From NCBI GenBank assembly GCA_026713205.1, contig JAPOOY010000123.1:1-16407 (forward strand): DNA of 16,407 nt. The letters are read 5' to 3'. Below the pieces are notes generated by a model. It made no database searches and was not told the DNA's origin. It saw only the letters and a program-made list of their open reading frames with translations. The translations under genes were made by a program, and so were the position numbers. Positions 7,847 through 13,988 of the stretch are shown here, piece after piece (within the stretch, counting starts at the first letter, position 1; every line of letters begins with the position of its first letter). Origin of the DNA: Bdellovibrionales bacterium (lineage in GTDB: Bacteria > Bdellovibrionota > Bdellovibrionia > Bdellovibrionales > UBA1609).

Positions 7847-8071
7847 TTAATATTCTTTATCTCTTGGCGGATTAGGGTCGTTACCGTAAGAATCTTTTGA
7901 TCGTATTTTTCCATCTCTTCCGTGAACGACTACTTCCGTTTGCCTTATTCTTGCCTTTATTACAGCGTTAGTAATAGCATTTCCTTGTGTTTTGTGTGAA
8001 GAGAGAGTTTTGCCTGCTCTTTTTACAGACCAACCTGAACCCTTTTTTACTACATGATAGTTTTTTGCCAT
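7847..8071 (-). CDS. DUF2188 domain-containing protein
   Basis: 74 residues that match the DUF2188 pattern along the whole length: MAKNYHVV at the start, GWSVKRAGK, a middle Q-x-x-A-I-x-x-A helix, then VVVHGRDGKIRSKDSYGNDP near the C-terminus. The family is small, widespread and of unknown molecular function, and is often found on mobile elements and beside stress or accessory genes. GGGA sits very close to the ATG. A good minus-strand promoter (TATAAT at 8093-8098) lies 22 bases upstream, making this the probable first gene of the transcript running through the next two small genes. Confidence 0.85.
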   Translation of the reverse strand: MAKNYHVVKKGSGWSVKRAGKTLSSHKTQGNAITNAVIKARIRQTEVVVHGRDGKIRSKDSYGNDPNPPRDKEY

Positions 8072-8092
8072 ATTCCCTTTTCTGTCTTTTTC

Positions 8093-8121
8093 ATTATATC
8101 ACTATGAACCATATATTTAAA
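8093..8121 (-). promoter_or_regulatory. Promoter for the DUF2188 gene group
   Basis: On the minus strand there is a perfect TATAAT -10 (8093-8098) preceded by TGA, an extended -10. With exactly 17 bases between them, TTTAAA (8116-8121) is a 4/6 match to the -35 consensus. It would start transcription about 15 bases before the DUF2188 start codon. It begins immediately after the stop of the frame-broken gene at 8128-8327. Confidence 0.6.
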
Positions 8122-8127
8122 GGAAAT

Positions 8128-8327
8128 TCAAATATTTTTTAAACTTATAATTGTAATTACAGCTTGATTGATTTTTGCTAATTCGTTACTGCTTGTTTTT
8201 GATGATAGAACTTTATTTCTTATCTCTGAACAAAGTAATTCGTTTGCCTCATCTATCTTTTGTAAAAGTCCTTTTCTCTCTTCAGATATGCTTTCTTCAG
8301 GCCTAATGAAACTTCTTTTTGCGACAT
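8128..8327 (-). pseudogene. Frame-broken small gene (coiled-coil protein, about 66 residues if repaired)
   Basis: On the minus strand an ATG (8325-8327) is preceded by AAAGGAAAG at good spacing and opens MSQKEVSLGL, but that frame stops after 24 codons. From the five-A run at 8316-8320 onward, the -1 frame stays open down to a TGA at 8128-8130. It reads RSFIRPEESISEERKGLLQK, then a charged helix-rich stretch ending in IISLKNI. This frame has no ATG, GTG or TTG of its own before the conserved-looking part. One extra A in the run would join both parts into a 66-residue protein. So this is a -1 indel pseudogene, a sequencing error in a homopolymer, or a site of programmed slippage. It is too small and broken to assign a family. 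Confidence 0.5.
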
Positions 8328-8352
8328 ATTATCTTTCCTTTTCCTGAGAAGG

Positions 8353-8381
8353 AAGTTAATCTATAAGCTAATACATGTCAA
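8353..8381 (-). promoter_or_regulatory. Possible promoter for the frame-broken small gene
   Basis: Minus-strand TTGACA (8376-8381) is a perfect -35. Seventeen bases on, TAACTT (8353-8358) is only a weak -10. It lies about 26 bases before the ATG at 8327. Confidence 0.3.
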
Positions 8382-8613
8382 ATCTTACTTTAGCCTAAAA
8401 CAAAACTTTTCTCTAAAATTTCTTCTAAAAGATTAAAAGTAGTCGTCCAAATTATAAAAAAAGAGTTCAATTTTGAGAATTTATGACTAGAAGAGTTTTC
8501 TTCTAAGCACCATTTCTAATAATTTCAAGCTCTTTTGAGGCAAGAATTTGCACAATTACCCCCTCTACTTGGGTTTTTTCAAATCTCTGTAAGTCCTATA
8601 AATACAGGCTTTT
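8382..8613. other. AT-rich non-coding spacer
   Basis: No supported gene. It contains a small hairpin TAGAAG-AGTTTT-CTTCTA (8488-8505), and CTTCTA also occurs near 8421. The ORF across 8535-8726 starts at a TTG without a ribosome binding site and runs through the large hairpin, so I do not count it as a gene. Confidence 0.4.
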
Positions 8614-8670
8614 CCACATACCCCATTCCTGACCACCCCAAGCGGAGGTGGTCAGGAATGGGGTATGTGG
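8614..8670. repeat. Perfect 24-bp inverted repeat (long hairpin)
   Basis: The left arm (8614-8637, beginning CCACATACCCCATTCC and ending CTGACCACC) and the right arm (8647-8670) are exact reverse complements over 24 bp, with a 9-base loop CCAAGCGGA that can close two further C-G pairs. It is GC-richer than the surrounding island. No T-run follows on either strand, so it is not a standard terminator. I see no integron core sites of the RYYYAAC/GTTRRRY type. It could be a mobile-repeat (MITE or REP-like) unit, a cruciform or recombination site, or a transcript-end structure. It sits at the right edge of the AT-rich block. Confidence 0.9.
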
Positions 8671-8944
8671 GTGGTTATGGATGGAGTGGAGGGCTGGAGA
8701 GGAGTTTTAACAAGGGAGGAACATAGCAATGCGTGAATGTAGGGTGTACAATTTTTTTCGGGTCGTTCTGTCACAATACATGAATGACCCTTTGTGTACT
8801 GCTGGGAGTCTGCTATATTCAAGACGGTTTAATTTTGGTAACATTTCTTACGATAATTCTTTGAACATCCTACTGAGGACTTTTCTGTTCAGTGACCATC
8901 GGGAAGAAGCAAAGATCACAAACATACAGTTGAAATGAGGGATA
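8671..8944 (+). promoter_or_regulatory. Leader region upstream of the substrate-binding protein
   Basis: Contains a second hairpin: GGGTCGTTC (8760-8768) pairs with GAATGACCC (8782-8790) over nine pairs including one G-T, enclosed by GTACA/TGTAC (8746-8750 and 8795-8799). An extended -10 TGCTATATT (8811-8819) with a weak TTGTGT 16 bases before it could be the promoter of the downstream lipoprotein gene. An ORF of 69 residues (8729-8938) has a good AGGGAGGA site before its ATG but no recognisable protein features and covers the hairpin; I regard it as undecided. Confidence 0.35.
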
Positions 8945-10441
8945 ATGAACCAATTAAAAATATATCTTTTTCCCGCAATAATTTTCCTTATTCTCTGCCA
9001 TTGCAAACCAAATCCAATACCTTCAGACACTTTAACAGTCGCTCTGGATTCGGAGCCGAAAACCCTGGACCCACGGAAAGCCACGGATGCCAATGGAATG
9101 CGACTGGCCGGTTTGCTCTTTCATGGATTAGTGAAAATAGGACCGGATTTAAAAATACAGCCGGACGGAGCTAAAAGCTGGATTCAAAAAAACCGGACAT
9201 ACACCTTTTTCCTAAAAGACCTGACCTTTTCAAATGGAAGGCCCGTTACAAGAGATGATCTTTTATTCACTTTTGATGAGTTTCAAAAAACCTCCAGCCC
9301 CTTTCACTCCGCTTTTAAAAACATAGAATCCATTCATGTTGAGAGAGAAAAAGGCATCTTAAAACTTCAAATTTCCCTGAAGAAATTTTCAGCGGTTTTC
9401 TTGTCCGCCGATCTTCCAATTATAAAAATTCTACCAAAAAAAGAAGCCCTAAAAAAAGATTTTCATAAAAATCCAATAGGAACCGGCATTTTTAAACTGA
9501 AAAAGAAAACCAGTCGGAAAATTGTACTGGAAAGAAGATTCCCATCTGAGCCAAATCTTCCAAAATACATTTCCTTTTTAATTATACGGGACGCTATCAC
9601 CCGTGTGCAGAAAATTTTAGCCGGAGAAGTGGATATCGCCCCTTCCGTTGTTTCACCGGAAAAGACTTTTCTTTTTTCTGAAAAAGATTTTCAAATTCTA
9701 TCAGCCCAGGGGCTTTCCACAGCTTATTTGCTTTTAAATTTAAAAAATCCCTATTTAAAAAATAAAGAAGTTAGAAAGGCTCTATCCCAGGCCATCCATC
9801 GGGAGGAAATCATTCAATACAAGCTAAAGGGCTATGGTCTTCTCGCTGTATCTCTTATCTCTCCACAAAATTTCTTTTTCAATAAAACACTAGCCAATCC
9901 TCCCTTTGATCCTGAAAAAGCCCGACAAATCATTCAAAAACACAAGTTGGAAAACATAACGCTTTCATTAGCCTGTTCCAACAATCAAAATTCCCGGGAC
10001 AAAGCCACAGTGCTTGTCAGTCAACTTAACAAAACCGGACTGAAAATCTCATTGGGAACAGCGGAATGGGGCACTTTTTATGAGGACCTCTCTCGGGGAC
10101 AATTTGATATGGCCTTTTTGAAATGGGTGGGAGTCACCGATCCGGATATTTATAACCTGGCCTTTCATAGTAAAAACCAAGCTCCCAAAGGCCGAAACAG
10201 AAGTTTTTATGATAACAGGATTCTGGATGAACTGTTGGAAAAAGGACTAAGGGAAAAAAATCCATGGGAAAGAAAAAAAATTTATGACAAAGTGCAGTCT
10301 CTTATCAATGAGGATATAGCCATTATTCCTCTGTGGCACAATAAGGAAATTTCTATAACTAAAAAGGGAATTAAAAACTATGTCCTGCCCGCAAACGGAG
10401 ATTTTAGCACGCTCCACAAAGTCATAAAACCCCTCCACTAA
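8945..10441 (+). CDS. ABC transporter substrate-binding lipoprotein, oligopeptide/dipeptide type (SBP_bac_5 family)
   Basis: 498 residues. It should capture peptides or related solutes in the periplasm and hand them to an ABC permease. The N-terminus is a lipoprotein signal with FLILCHCK: C18 or C20 would be the lipidated residue. The mature part follows the DppA/OppA pattern: LTVALDSEPKTLDPRKAT at the start, LLFHGLVKIGPDLKIQPDGA, LTFSNGRPVTRDDLLFTFDE, NPIGTGIFKL, a QAIHREEI segment near 285, FDPEKARQII near 325, GQFDMAFLKWVGVTDPD near 390, and a closing AIIPLWHNKEI stretch. Length is normal for the family. GAGGG lies just before the ATG. No permease or ATPase genes are adjacent in the window, so the ligand and partner transporter are unknown; such orphan binding proteins are common. 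Confidence 0.88.
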   Translation: MNQLKIYLFPAIIFLILCHCKPNPIPSDTLTVALDSEPKTLDPRKATDANGMRLAGLLFHGLVKIGPDLKIQPDGAKSWIQKNRTYTFFLKDLTFSNGRPVTRDDLLFTFDEFQKTSSPFHSAFKNIESIHVEREKGILKLQISLKKFSAVFLSADLPIIKILPKKEALKKDFHKNPIGTGIFKLKKKTSRKIVLERRFPSEPNLPKYISFLIIRDAITRVQKILAGEVDIAPSVVSPEKTFLFSEKDFQILSAQGLSTAYLLLNLKNPYLKNKEVRKALSQAIHREEIIQYKLKGYGLLAVSLISPQNFFFNKTLANPPFDPEKARQIIQKHKLENITLSLACSNNQNSRDKATVLVSQLNKTGLKISLGTAEWGTFYEDLSRGQFDMAFLKWVGVTDPDIYNLAFHSKNQAPKGRNRSFYDNRILDELLEKGLREKNPWERKKIYDKVQSLINEDIAIIPLWHNKEISITKKGIKNYVLPANGDFSTLHKVIKPLH

Positions 10442-10517
10442 ACTATTTCGGTTTAATCGTGAAGTTTCCTAAGGAGTGTTGCATATTTTCCCAAGTTCCT
10501 TTATAAGAATGTTCAGT

Positions 10518-11519
10518 ATGAAGCTGGGGATTGTGGGAGCAACAGGTCTTGTAGGCCAAAGGTTTTTAAAACTTTTGGCCCGATTGCCCGCATCCTTTGA
10601 AGAATTACGCCTCTTTTCCCGATCTCAAACCTCTCTTTTTTTTAATAAAAAAGCTCTGCACACACAACCTTTGTCTTCAGAGGGGTTTAAAGGCTTGGAT
10701 ATATGCTTTTTTTCTGCGGGAGCTGATGTAAGCCGAAAGTGGGCTGAAGAAGCGGTAAAACGAAAAGCCATTGTTATAGATAACTCCTCCGCTTTTCGCG
10801 AAGATCCTGCCATCCCCCTGGTGGTTCCGGAGATCAACAGTCACCTTTTACAATATAAACCCCAAATTATTGCCAATCCCAATTGCACCACCATTCAACT
10901 GGTGACTGCCCTGGCCCCCCTCCAAAAATCTTTTCAACTGAAAAGTGTTCGAGTGGCTAGTCTTCAATCTATTAGCGGAGCAGGTAAAAAAGCTCTGGAT
11001 AATTTAAAGGAAGAATCCCGTGCTATTTTAGAGGGACGGGAAAATTATGAAAAAGACGACTTAAGCGCGGCTTTTAACTGTGTCCCTTACATAGGAGCCA
11101 TAAACGACGAAGGGTTTTGCGAGGAAGAGGAAAAAATTATGACAGAATCAAAAAAAATTCTGGAACTTCCTGATTTAAAAATCTCCGCCTTTACTTTACG
11201 AGTTCCCACTCTTAATTCCCATGGACTGGTTGTGTGGCTCACTTTTCACAACCCTCCCACCTCTTTGAAGGACTTGAAAGAAGCGCTTTCCAAAGCCCCA
11301 CTGATTAAAATACAAGAGGAGGGAAAGCCCCCTCCCCATGGCCGACAGACTTCCGGCAGAGATTCGGTGTTTGTGGGCCGTATTCGCAAAGACCCTGTGG
11401 AAGAGAATGGATGGATTCTTTGGATTGTGGCGGATAATCTATTAAAAGGCGCCAGTTTAAATGGATTGCAAATTGCAGAAAAACTCATCACTCTGAAAAG
11501 GGAGGGTGTTCATGGTTAA
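10518..11519 (+). CDS. asd: Aspartate-semialdehyde dehydrogenase
   Basis: NADPH-dependent reductive dephosphorylation of L-aspartyl-4-phosphate to L-aspartate-4-semialdehyde, the shared step toward Lys/diaminopimelate, Met and Thr, and so also needed for peptidoglycan. 333 residues from the chosen start. The Rossmann loop GIVGATGLVGQRF opens the protein. Catalytic C123 lies in IIANPNCTTIQ, Q150 in SLQSISGAGKKAL, and R228 with H235 in LRVPTLNSHG. The C-terminal GRIRKDPVEENGWILWIVADNLLKGA matches the family. The open frame extends back to a GTG at 10476, right at AAGGAG, and ATGs occur at 10509 and 10518. I prefer 10518 because MKLGIVGATG matches family N-termini, although the AAGGAG at 10471 is far from it. 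The last eight bases overlap the next gene. Confidence 0.93.
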   Translation: MKLGIVGATGLVGQRFLKLLARLPASFEELRLFSRSQTSLFFNKKALHTQPLSSEGFKGLDICFFSAGADVSRKWAEEAVKRKAIVIDNSSAFREDPAIPLVVPEINSHLLQYKPQIIANPNCTTIQLVTALAPLQKSFQLKSVRVASLQSISGAGKKALDNLKEESRAILEGRENYEKDDLSAAFNCVPYIGAINDEGFCEEEEKIMTESKKILELPDLKISAFTLRVPTLNSHGLVVWLTFHNPPTSLKDLKEALSKAPLIKIQEEGKPPPHGRQTSGRDSVFVGRIRKDPVEENGWILWIVADNLLKGASLNGLQIAEKLITLKREGVHG

Positions 11520-12198
11520 AAAAAGGCTCTTACGATTTATTAACCCACGGGTCTTTAAATCCCTTTTTATGACCCTTATAGTGTCTTCCCTTAGCTTCCC
11601 CTCTTGGGGAGATATTCAATATAAACCTATCAGTTCACCGGAAAGACATGAATTTACAGGAAGCTTTGCTTTTAAGACGCCCATTCAAAACTTTGCCTCC
11701 CGTCATAGAGCCCTTTCTTTAAACTACAGCCTGTATTTCCCTGAAATCACAGCTGCTTTACTTCCGGAACCCTGGAGTCATATAGGAGCTCCAGGACTTA
11801 GTTTGGGAGCTACCCTCTTTAAAGTAGGACATGAATTTTGCACTCAAGAAAAAGAACACCCTCTCTTTACACACCTGGGGTTTAAAGCCAAATTCTCTTA
11901 CTTTGAAGCCATAATCCCCTTTGCGGAGTATGGCATGGGTTGGATGAGCTGTATTAAAAATCTGACTTTAGATAAAGAAGCGGAAGTTTTCAGACACTCC
12001 CCCGGGCCTATGAAATTGAAAACCTACTTTGCCCTCGGGCTGAATTTAAGCTTTAAAATTCTGGATAAAAAATCCATGTACAGTTTAGACCGAGATTATG
12101 GTCTCAATGACATAGCCCTCCAGGGACAGTGCCGGTGGTATCAGGGAACAGAGAAAACTCTCACTCTCTGTGAAATAGGTCTCAGTGTGCTTTTTTAA
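11512..12198 (+). CDS. Exported hypothetical protein, probable small outer-membrane beta-barrel
   Basis: 228 residues from the ATG at 11512. GGAGGG (11501-11506) is five bases upstream; an in-frame GTG at 11506 would add two residues. A basic N-terminus and hydrophobic core (residues about 15-30) followed by SFPSWG give a clear Sec signal peptide with cleavage near residue 34. The mature part has alternating aromatic/hydrophobic stretches, Gly- and Phe-rich strands such as LSLNYSLYF, and a C-terminal strand ending in phenylalanine (EIGLSVLF), all typical of outer-membrane barrels. I do not recognise a family. The start overlaps the asd stop by eight bases (ATGGTTAA), so translation is probably coupled, and truA follows five bases after its stop. 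No functional link to asd or truA is evident. Confidence 0.72.
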   Translation: MVKKRLLRFINPRVFKSLFMTLIVSSLSFPSWGDIQYKPISSPERHEFTGSFAFKTPIQNFASRHRALSLNYSLYFPEITAALLPEPWSHIGAPGLSLGATLFKVGHEFCTQEKEHPLFTHLGFKAKFSYFEAIIPFAEYGMGWMSCIKNLTLDKEAEVFRHSPGPMKLKTYFALGLNLSFKILDKKSMYSLDRDYGLNDIALQGQCRWYQGTEKTLTLCEIGLSVLF

Positions 12199-12203
12199 GA
12201 TCA

Positions 12204-12974
12204 ATGAAAATTCGGTTTCTTCTCTCTTATCAAGGAACGGACTTTTACGGATGGCAGAGGCAAAAAAAAGTCCGTACGGTTCAAGGGGAAGTGGAAAAAG
12301 CGCTCTCCCATCTTTTTCAGGAACCCTTAACTGTTGTGGGTTCAGGACGAACAGATACGGGAGTTCATGCCCTGGGCCAGACAGCCCATTTTGAAATATC
12401 TCCTAACTCCTGGAAATCCCTGAATATAGTGACGGCTCTCAATCATCTCACTCCACCGGATATTTCATTTCATGGAGCGTGGAAAGCCCCAAAAGAATTT
12501 CATGCCCGTTTTTCCGCTCAGAAAAAAACCTACAGTTTTTTCATCTCCACCACTCCCTCCCCTCCTGCTGTGGGGCGGGACTGTGTGTATTGGCACCCGC
12601 AGGAATTGAATCTAAAAACACTCCAGGATCTGGCTCAAAACCTTGTGGGCACAAAAGATTTTAAAAGTTTTCAAACCAGCGGCTCCTCCACGGATCAAAC
12701 TGTTAAAACCATTTATTCCGCAAATTGGATGAAAATCGTGCCTTTTTTGTACCGTTTTGACATTACGGGGGATGGATTTTTAAGACAAATGGTGAGAAAT
12801 CTTGTGGGCAGTCAATTAGCCCTCCTAAAAGAAGAAACGCCGGATAAGCTCATGAAGGAGATATTGGAAAGCAAAAACCGAAAAACCGCTTTTGCCCCTG
12901 CTCCCGGGCAAGGACTTTATTTAAAACAGGTGTTTTATCCTCCGGAATTGGACAAACAATGTTCCAGGTTATGA
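12204..12974 (+). CDS. truA: tRNA pseudouridine(38-40) synthase
   Basis: Isomerises uridines 38, 39 and 40 in the anticodon stem-loop of many tRNAs to pseudouridine; a cytoplasmic homodimer. 256 residues, close to the usual 250-270. Family landmarks are MKIRFLLSYQGTDFYGWQRQ at the start, the catalytic aspartate D51 in GSGRTDTGVHA, the AHF strand just after, FHARFSAQKKTYSFFI near 94, the DFKSFQTSG segment near 151, and GDGFLRQMVRNLVG near 193. It begins five bases after the preceding stop, with little Shine-Dalgarno sequence, so it is probably translated from the same message as asd and the barrel-like protein. Confidence 0.95.
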   Translation: MKIRFLLSYQGTDFYGWQRQKKVRTVQGEVEKALSHLFQEPLTVVGSGRTDTGVHALGQTAHFEISPNSWKSLNIVTALNHLTPPDISFHGAWKAPKEFHARFSAQKKTYSFFISTTPSPPAVGRDCVYWHPQELNLKTLQDLAQNLVGTKDFKSFQTSGSSTDQTVKTIYSANWMKIVPFLYRFDITGDGFLRQMVRNLVGSQLALLKEETPDKLMKEILESKNRKTAFAPAPGQGLYLKQVFYPPELDKQCSRL

Positions 12975-13051
12975 TTTATATCTCTCCTTGGAGGCTGTTT
13001 AAGGAAATTCTGGAATTTTAGCTTCAATTGGGGACTTCTTCCGTTCAGAGC

Positions 13052-13080
13052 TTGACAGAAACACAAATTTGGCTTTAAAA
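13052..13080 (+). promoter_or_regulatory. Probable promoter of rplM-rpsI
   Basis: A perfect TTGACA (13052-13057) is followed by TTTAAA at 16-base spacing (13074-13079) or TAAAAA at 18 (13076-13081), each a 4/6 match to -10. It lies about 30 bases before the rplM start in the 133-base gap after truA. Ribosomal protein operons usually have their own promoter, which supports this reading. Confidence 0.45.
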
Positions 13081-13107
13081 ACATTAGACACTTAATTGAG
13101 GGAATGT

Positions 13108-13533
13108 ATGCAAAAAACATGGAGCGCGAAACCCGCTGAAGTCAAACAGGAATGGAAACTGGTTGATGCGGCTGGAAAATCCTTGGGCCGACTGGCCAGC
13201 GAGACAGCCAAACTCCTTCGCGGAAAACATAAGCCGGAATTCACCCCTCATGTGGAAGGTGGAGATTTTGTTATTATTGTTAATTCCGAAAAAGTGGTGT
13301 TAACGGGAAAAAAGTGGACAGACAAAAAATACTATCGTCATAGCCGATATATTGGTTCTCTGAAAGAACGATCGGCAAAAGATATAAAACCGGAAGATCT
13401 CATAAGACAAGCGGTCAGTGGAATGCTTCCAAAAAACAAGCTCAGACCGCGTATGTTAAAAAAACTCAAAGTCTATAAAGGGACTGAACACGACCACCAA
13501 GCCCAAAATCCAAAACCCTACCCTATTCCCTAA
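13108..13533 (+). CDS. rplM: 50S ribosomal protein L13
   Basis: Early-assembly protein of the large subunit that binds 23S rRNA. 141 residues from the ATG at 13108, against 142 in E. coli. Family landmarks are [40 protein letters not shown], the [16 protein letters not shown] loop, [20 protein letters not shown] and [15 protein letters not shown]. The open frame starts at a TTG at 13096, but the ATG at 13108 has GAGGG five bases before it and matches the usual N-terminus MQKTWSAKP. Followed by rpsI after seven bases, the near-universal rplM-rpsI pair. Confidence 0.97.
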   Translation: MQKTWSAKPAEVKQEWKLVDAAGKSLGRLASETAKLLRGKHKPEFTPHVEGGDFVIIVNSEKVVLTGKKWTDKKYYRHSRYIGSLKERSAKDIKPEDLIRQAVSGMLPKNKLRPRMLKKLKVYKGTEHDHQAQNPKPYPIP

Positions 13534-13540
13534 AAAACCT

Positions 13541-13942
13541 ATGGCACAGACAAAGAAATTTTATTACGGAACAGGACGGCGAAAAACCAGCGCCGCCCGT
13601 GTGTTCGTTAAAGAGGGAAAGGGTGACTTTACAGTTAATAAAACCAAATCGGTTCAGGATTATTTTTTGAAAAAAGAAGAGGTGCGATCGGCCATCAGCC
13701 CTTTGACAACGCTCAACCTGACAAAATCCTTTGATATTTTTGCCACAGTGAAGGGAGGGGGCGGAACCGGACAGGCGGAAGCCATCCGACATGGATTAAG
13801 CCGCGCCCTTGTTAAGGTGGACAAAGACTTTCAAACCACTCTCAAAAAAAACGGCTTCCTCACTCGGGATTCCCGCATGGTGGAAAGAAAAAAGTATGGC
13901 CGACGCAAGGCCCGAAAAAGCACTCAGTTCTCAAAACGATAA
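13541..13942 (+). CDS. rpsI: 30S ribosomal protein S9
   Basis: Small-subunit head protein whose C-terminal tail reaches the P-site tRNA. 133 residues, a normal length. Signature: YYGTGRRKTSAARVFVKEGK at the start, then FATVKGGGGTGQAEAIRHGL and the basic tail ERKKYGRRKARKSTQFSKR, ending in the conserved K-R. The ATG is seven bases after the rplM stop with no good Shine-Dalgarno, so it probably depends on translation of rplM. Convergent with the BatC-like gene, 28 bases away. Confidence 0.97.
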   Translation: MAQTKKFYYGTGRRKTSAARVFVKEGKGDFTVNKTKSVQDYFLKKEEVRSAISPLTTLNLTKSFDIFATVKGGGGTGQAEAIRHGLSRALVKVDKDFQTTLKKNGFLTRDSRMVERKKYGRRKARKSTQFSKR

Positions 13943-13958
13943 TTCACTGCCCATCCGG

Positions 13959-13988
13959 TTGGTCTGTCACTCACCAATCTTTATTGGT
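13959..13988 (+). terminator. Weak hairpin(s) at the rpsI / batC-like convergent junction
   Basis: ACCAAT-CTTT-ATTGGT (13973-13988) forms a 6-bp stem with a tetraloop, followed by ATTTTG. The same ACCAA can instead pair with TTGGT at 13959-13963. This is a candidate terminator for rpsI that lies partly in the 3' end of the convergent gene. The stem is AT-rich and the T-run short, so efficiency is uncertain. Confidence 0.35.

Noticed and set aside
7604..7900. 98-residue plus-strand ORF
   Set aside because: Shadow of the two minus-strand small genes, which have ribosome binding site, overlap and, for their neighbour, a recognisable DUF2188 family.
8614..8670. Rho-independent terminator or integron attC site
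   Set aside because: No T-run follows on either strand, and no integron core sites or integrase gene are visible; kept only as an unexplained hairpin.
8535..8726. 63-residue plus-strand ORF
   Set aside because: It starts at a TTG without a ribosome binding site and reads straight through the perfect hairpin, which explains its Pro/Gly-rich composition.
10476..10517. Upstream start for asd at the GTG (10476) or TTG (10479)
   Set aside because: Both fall on or directly beside the AAGGAG site and would add residues not seen in the family; the ATG at 10518 fits the Rossmann N-terminus.
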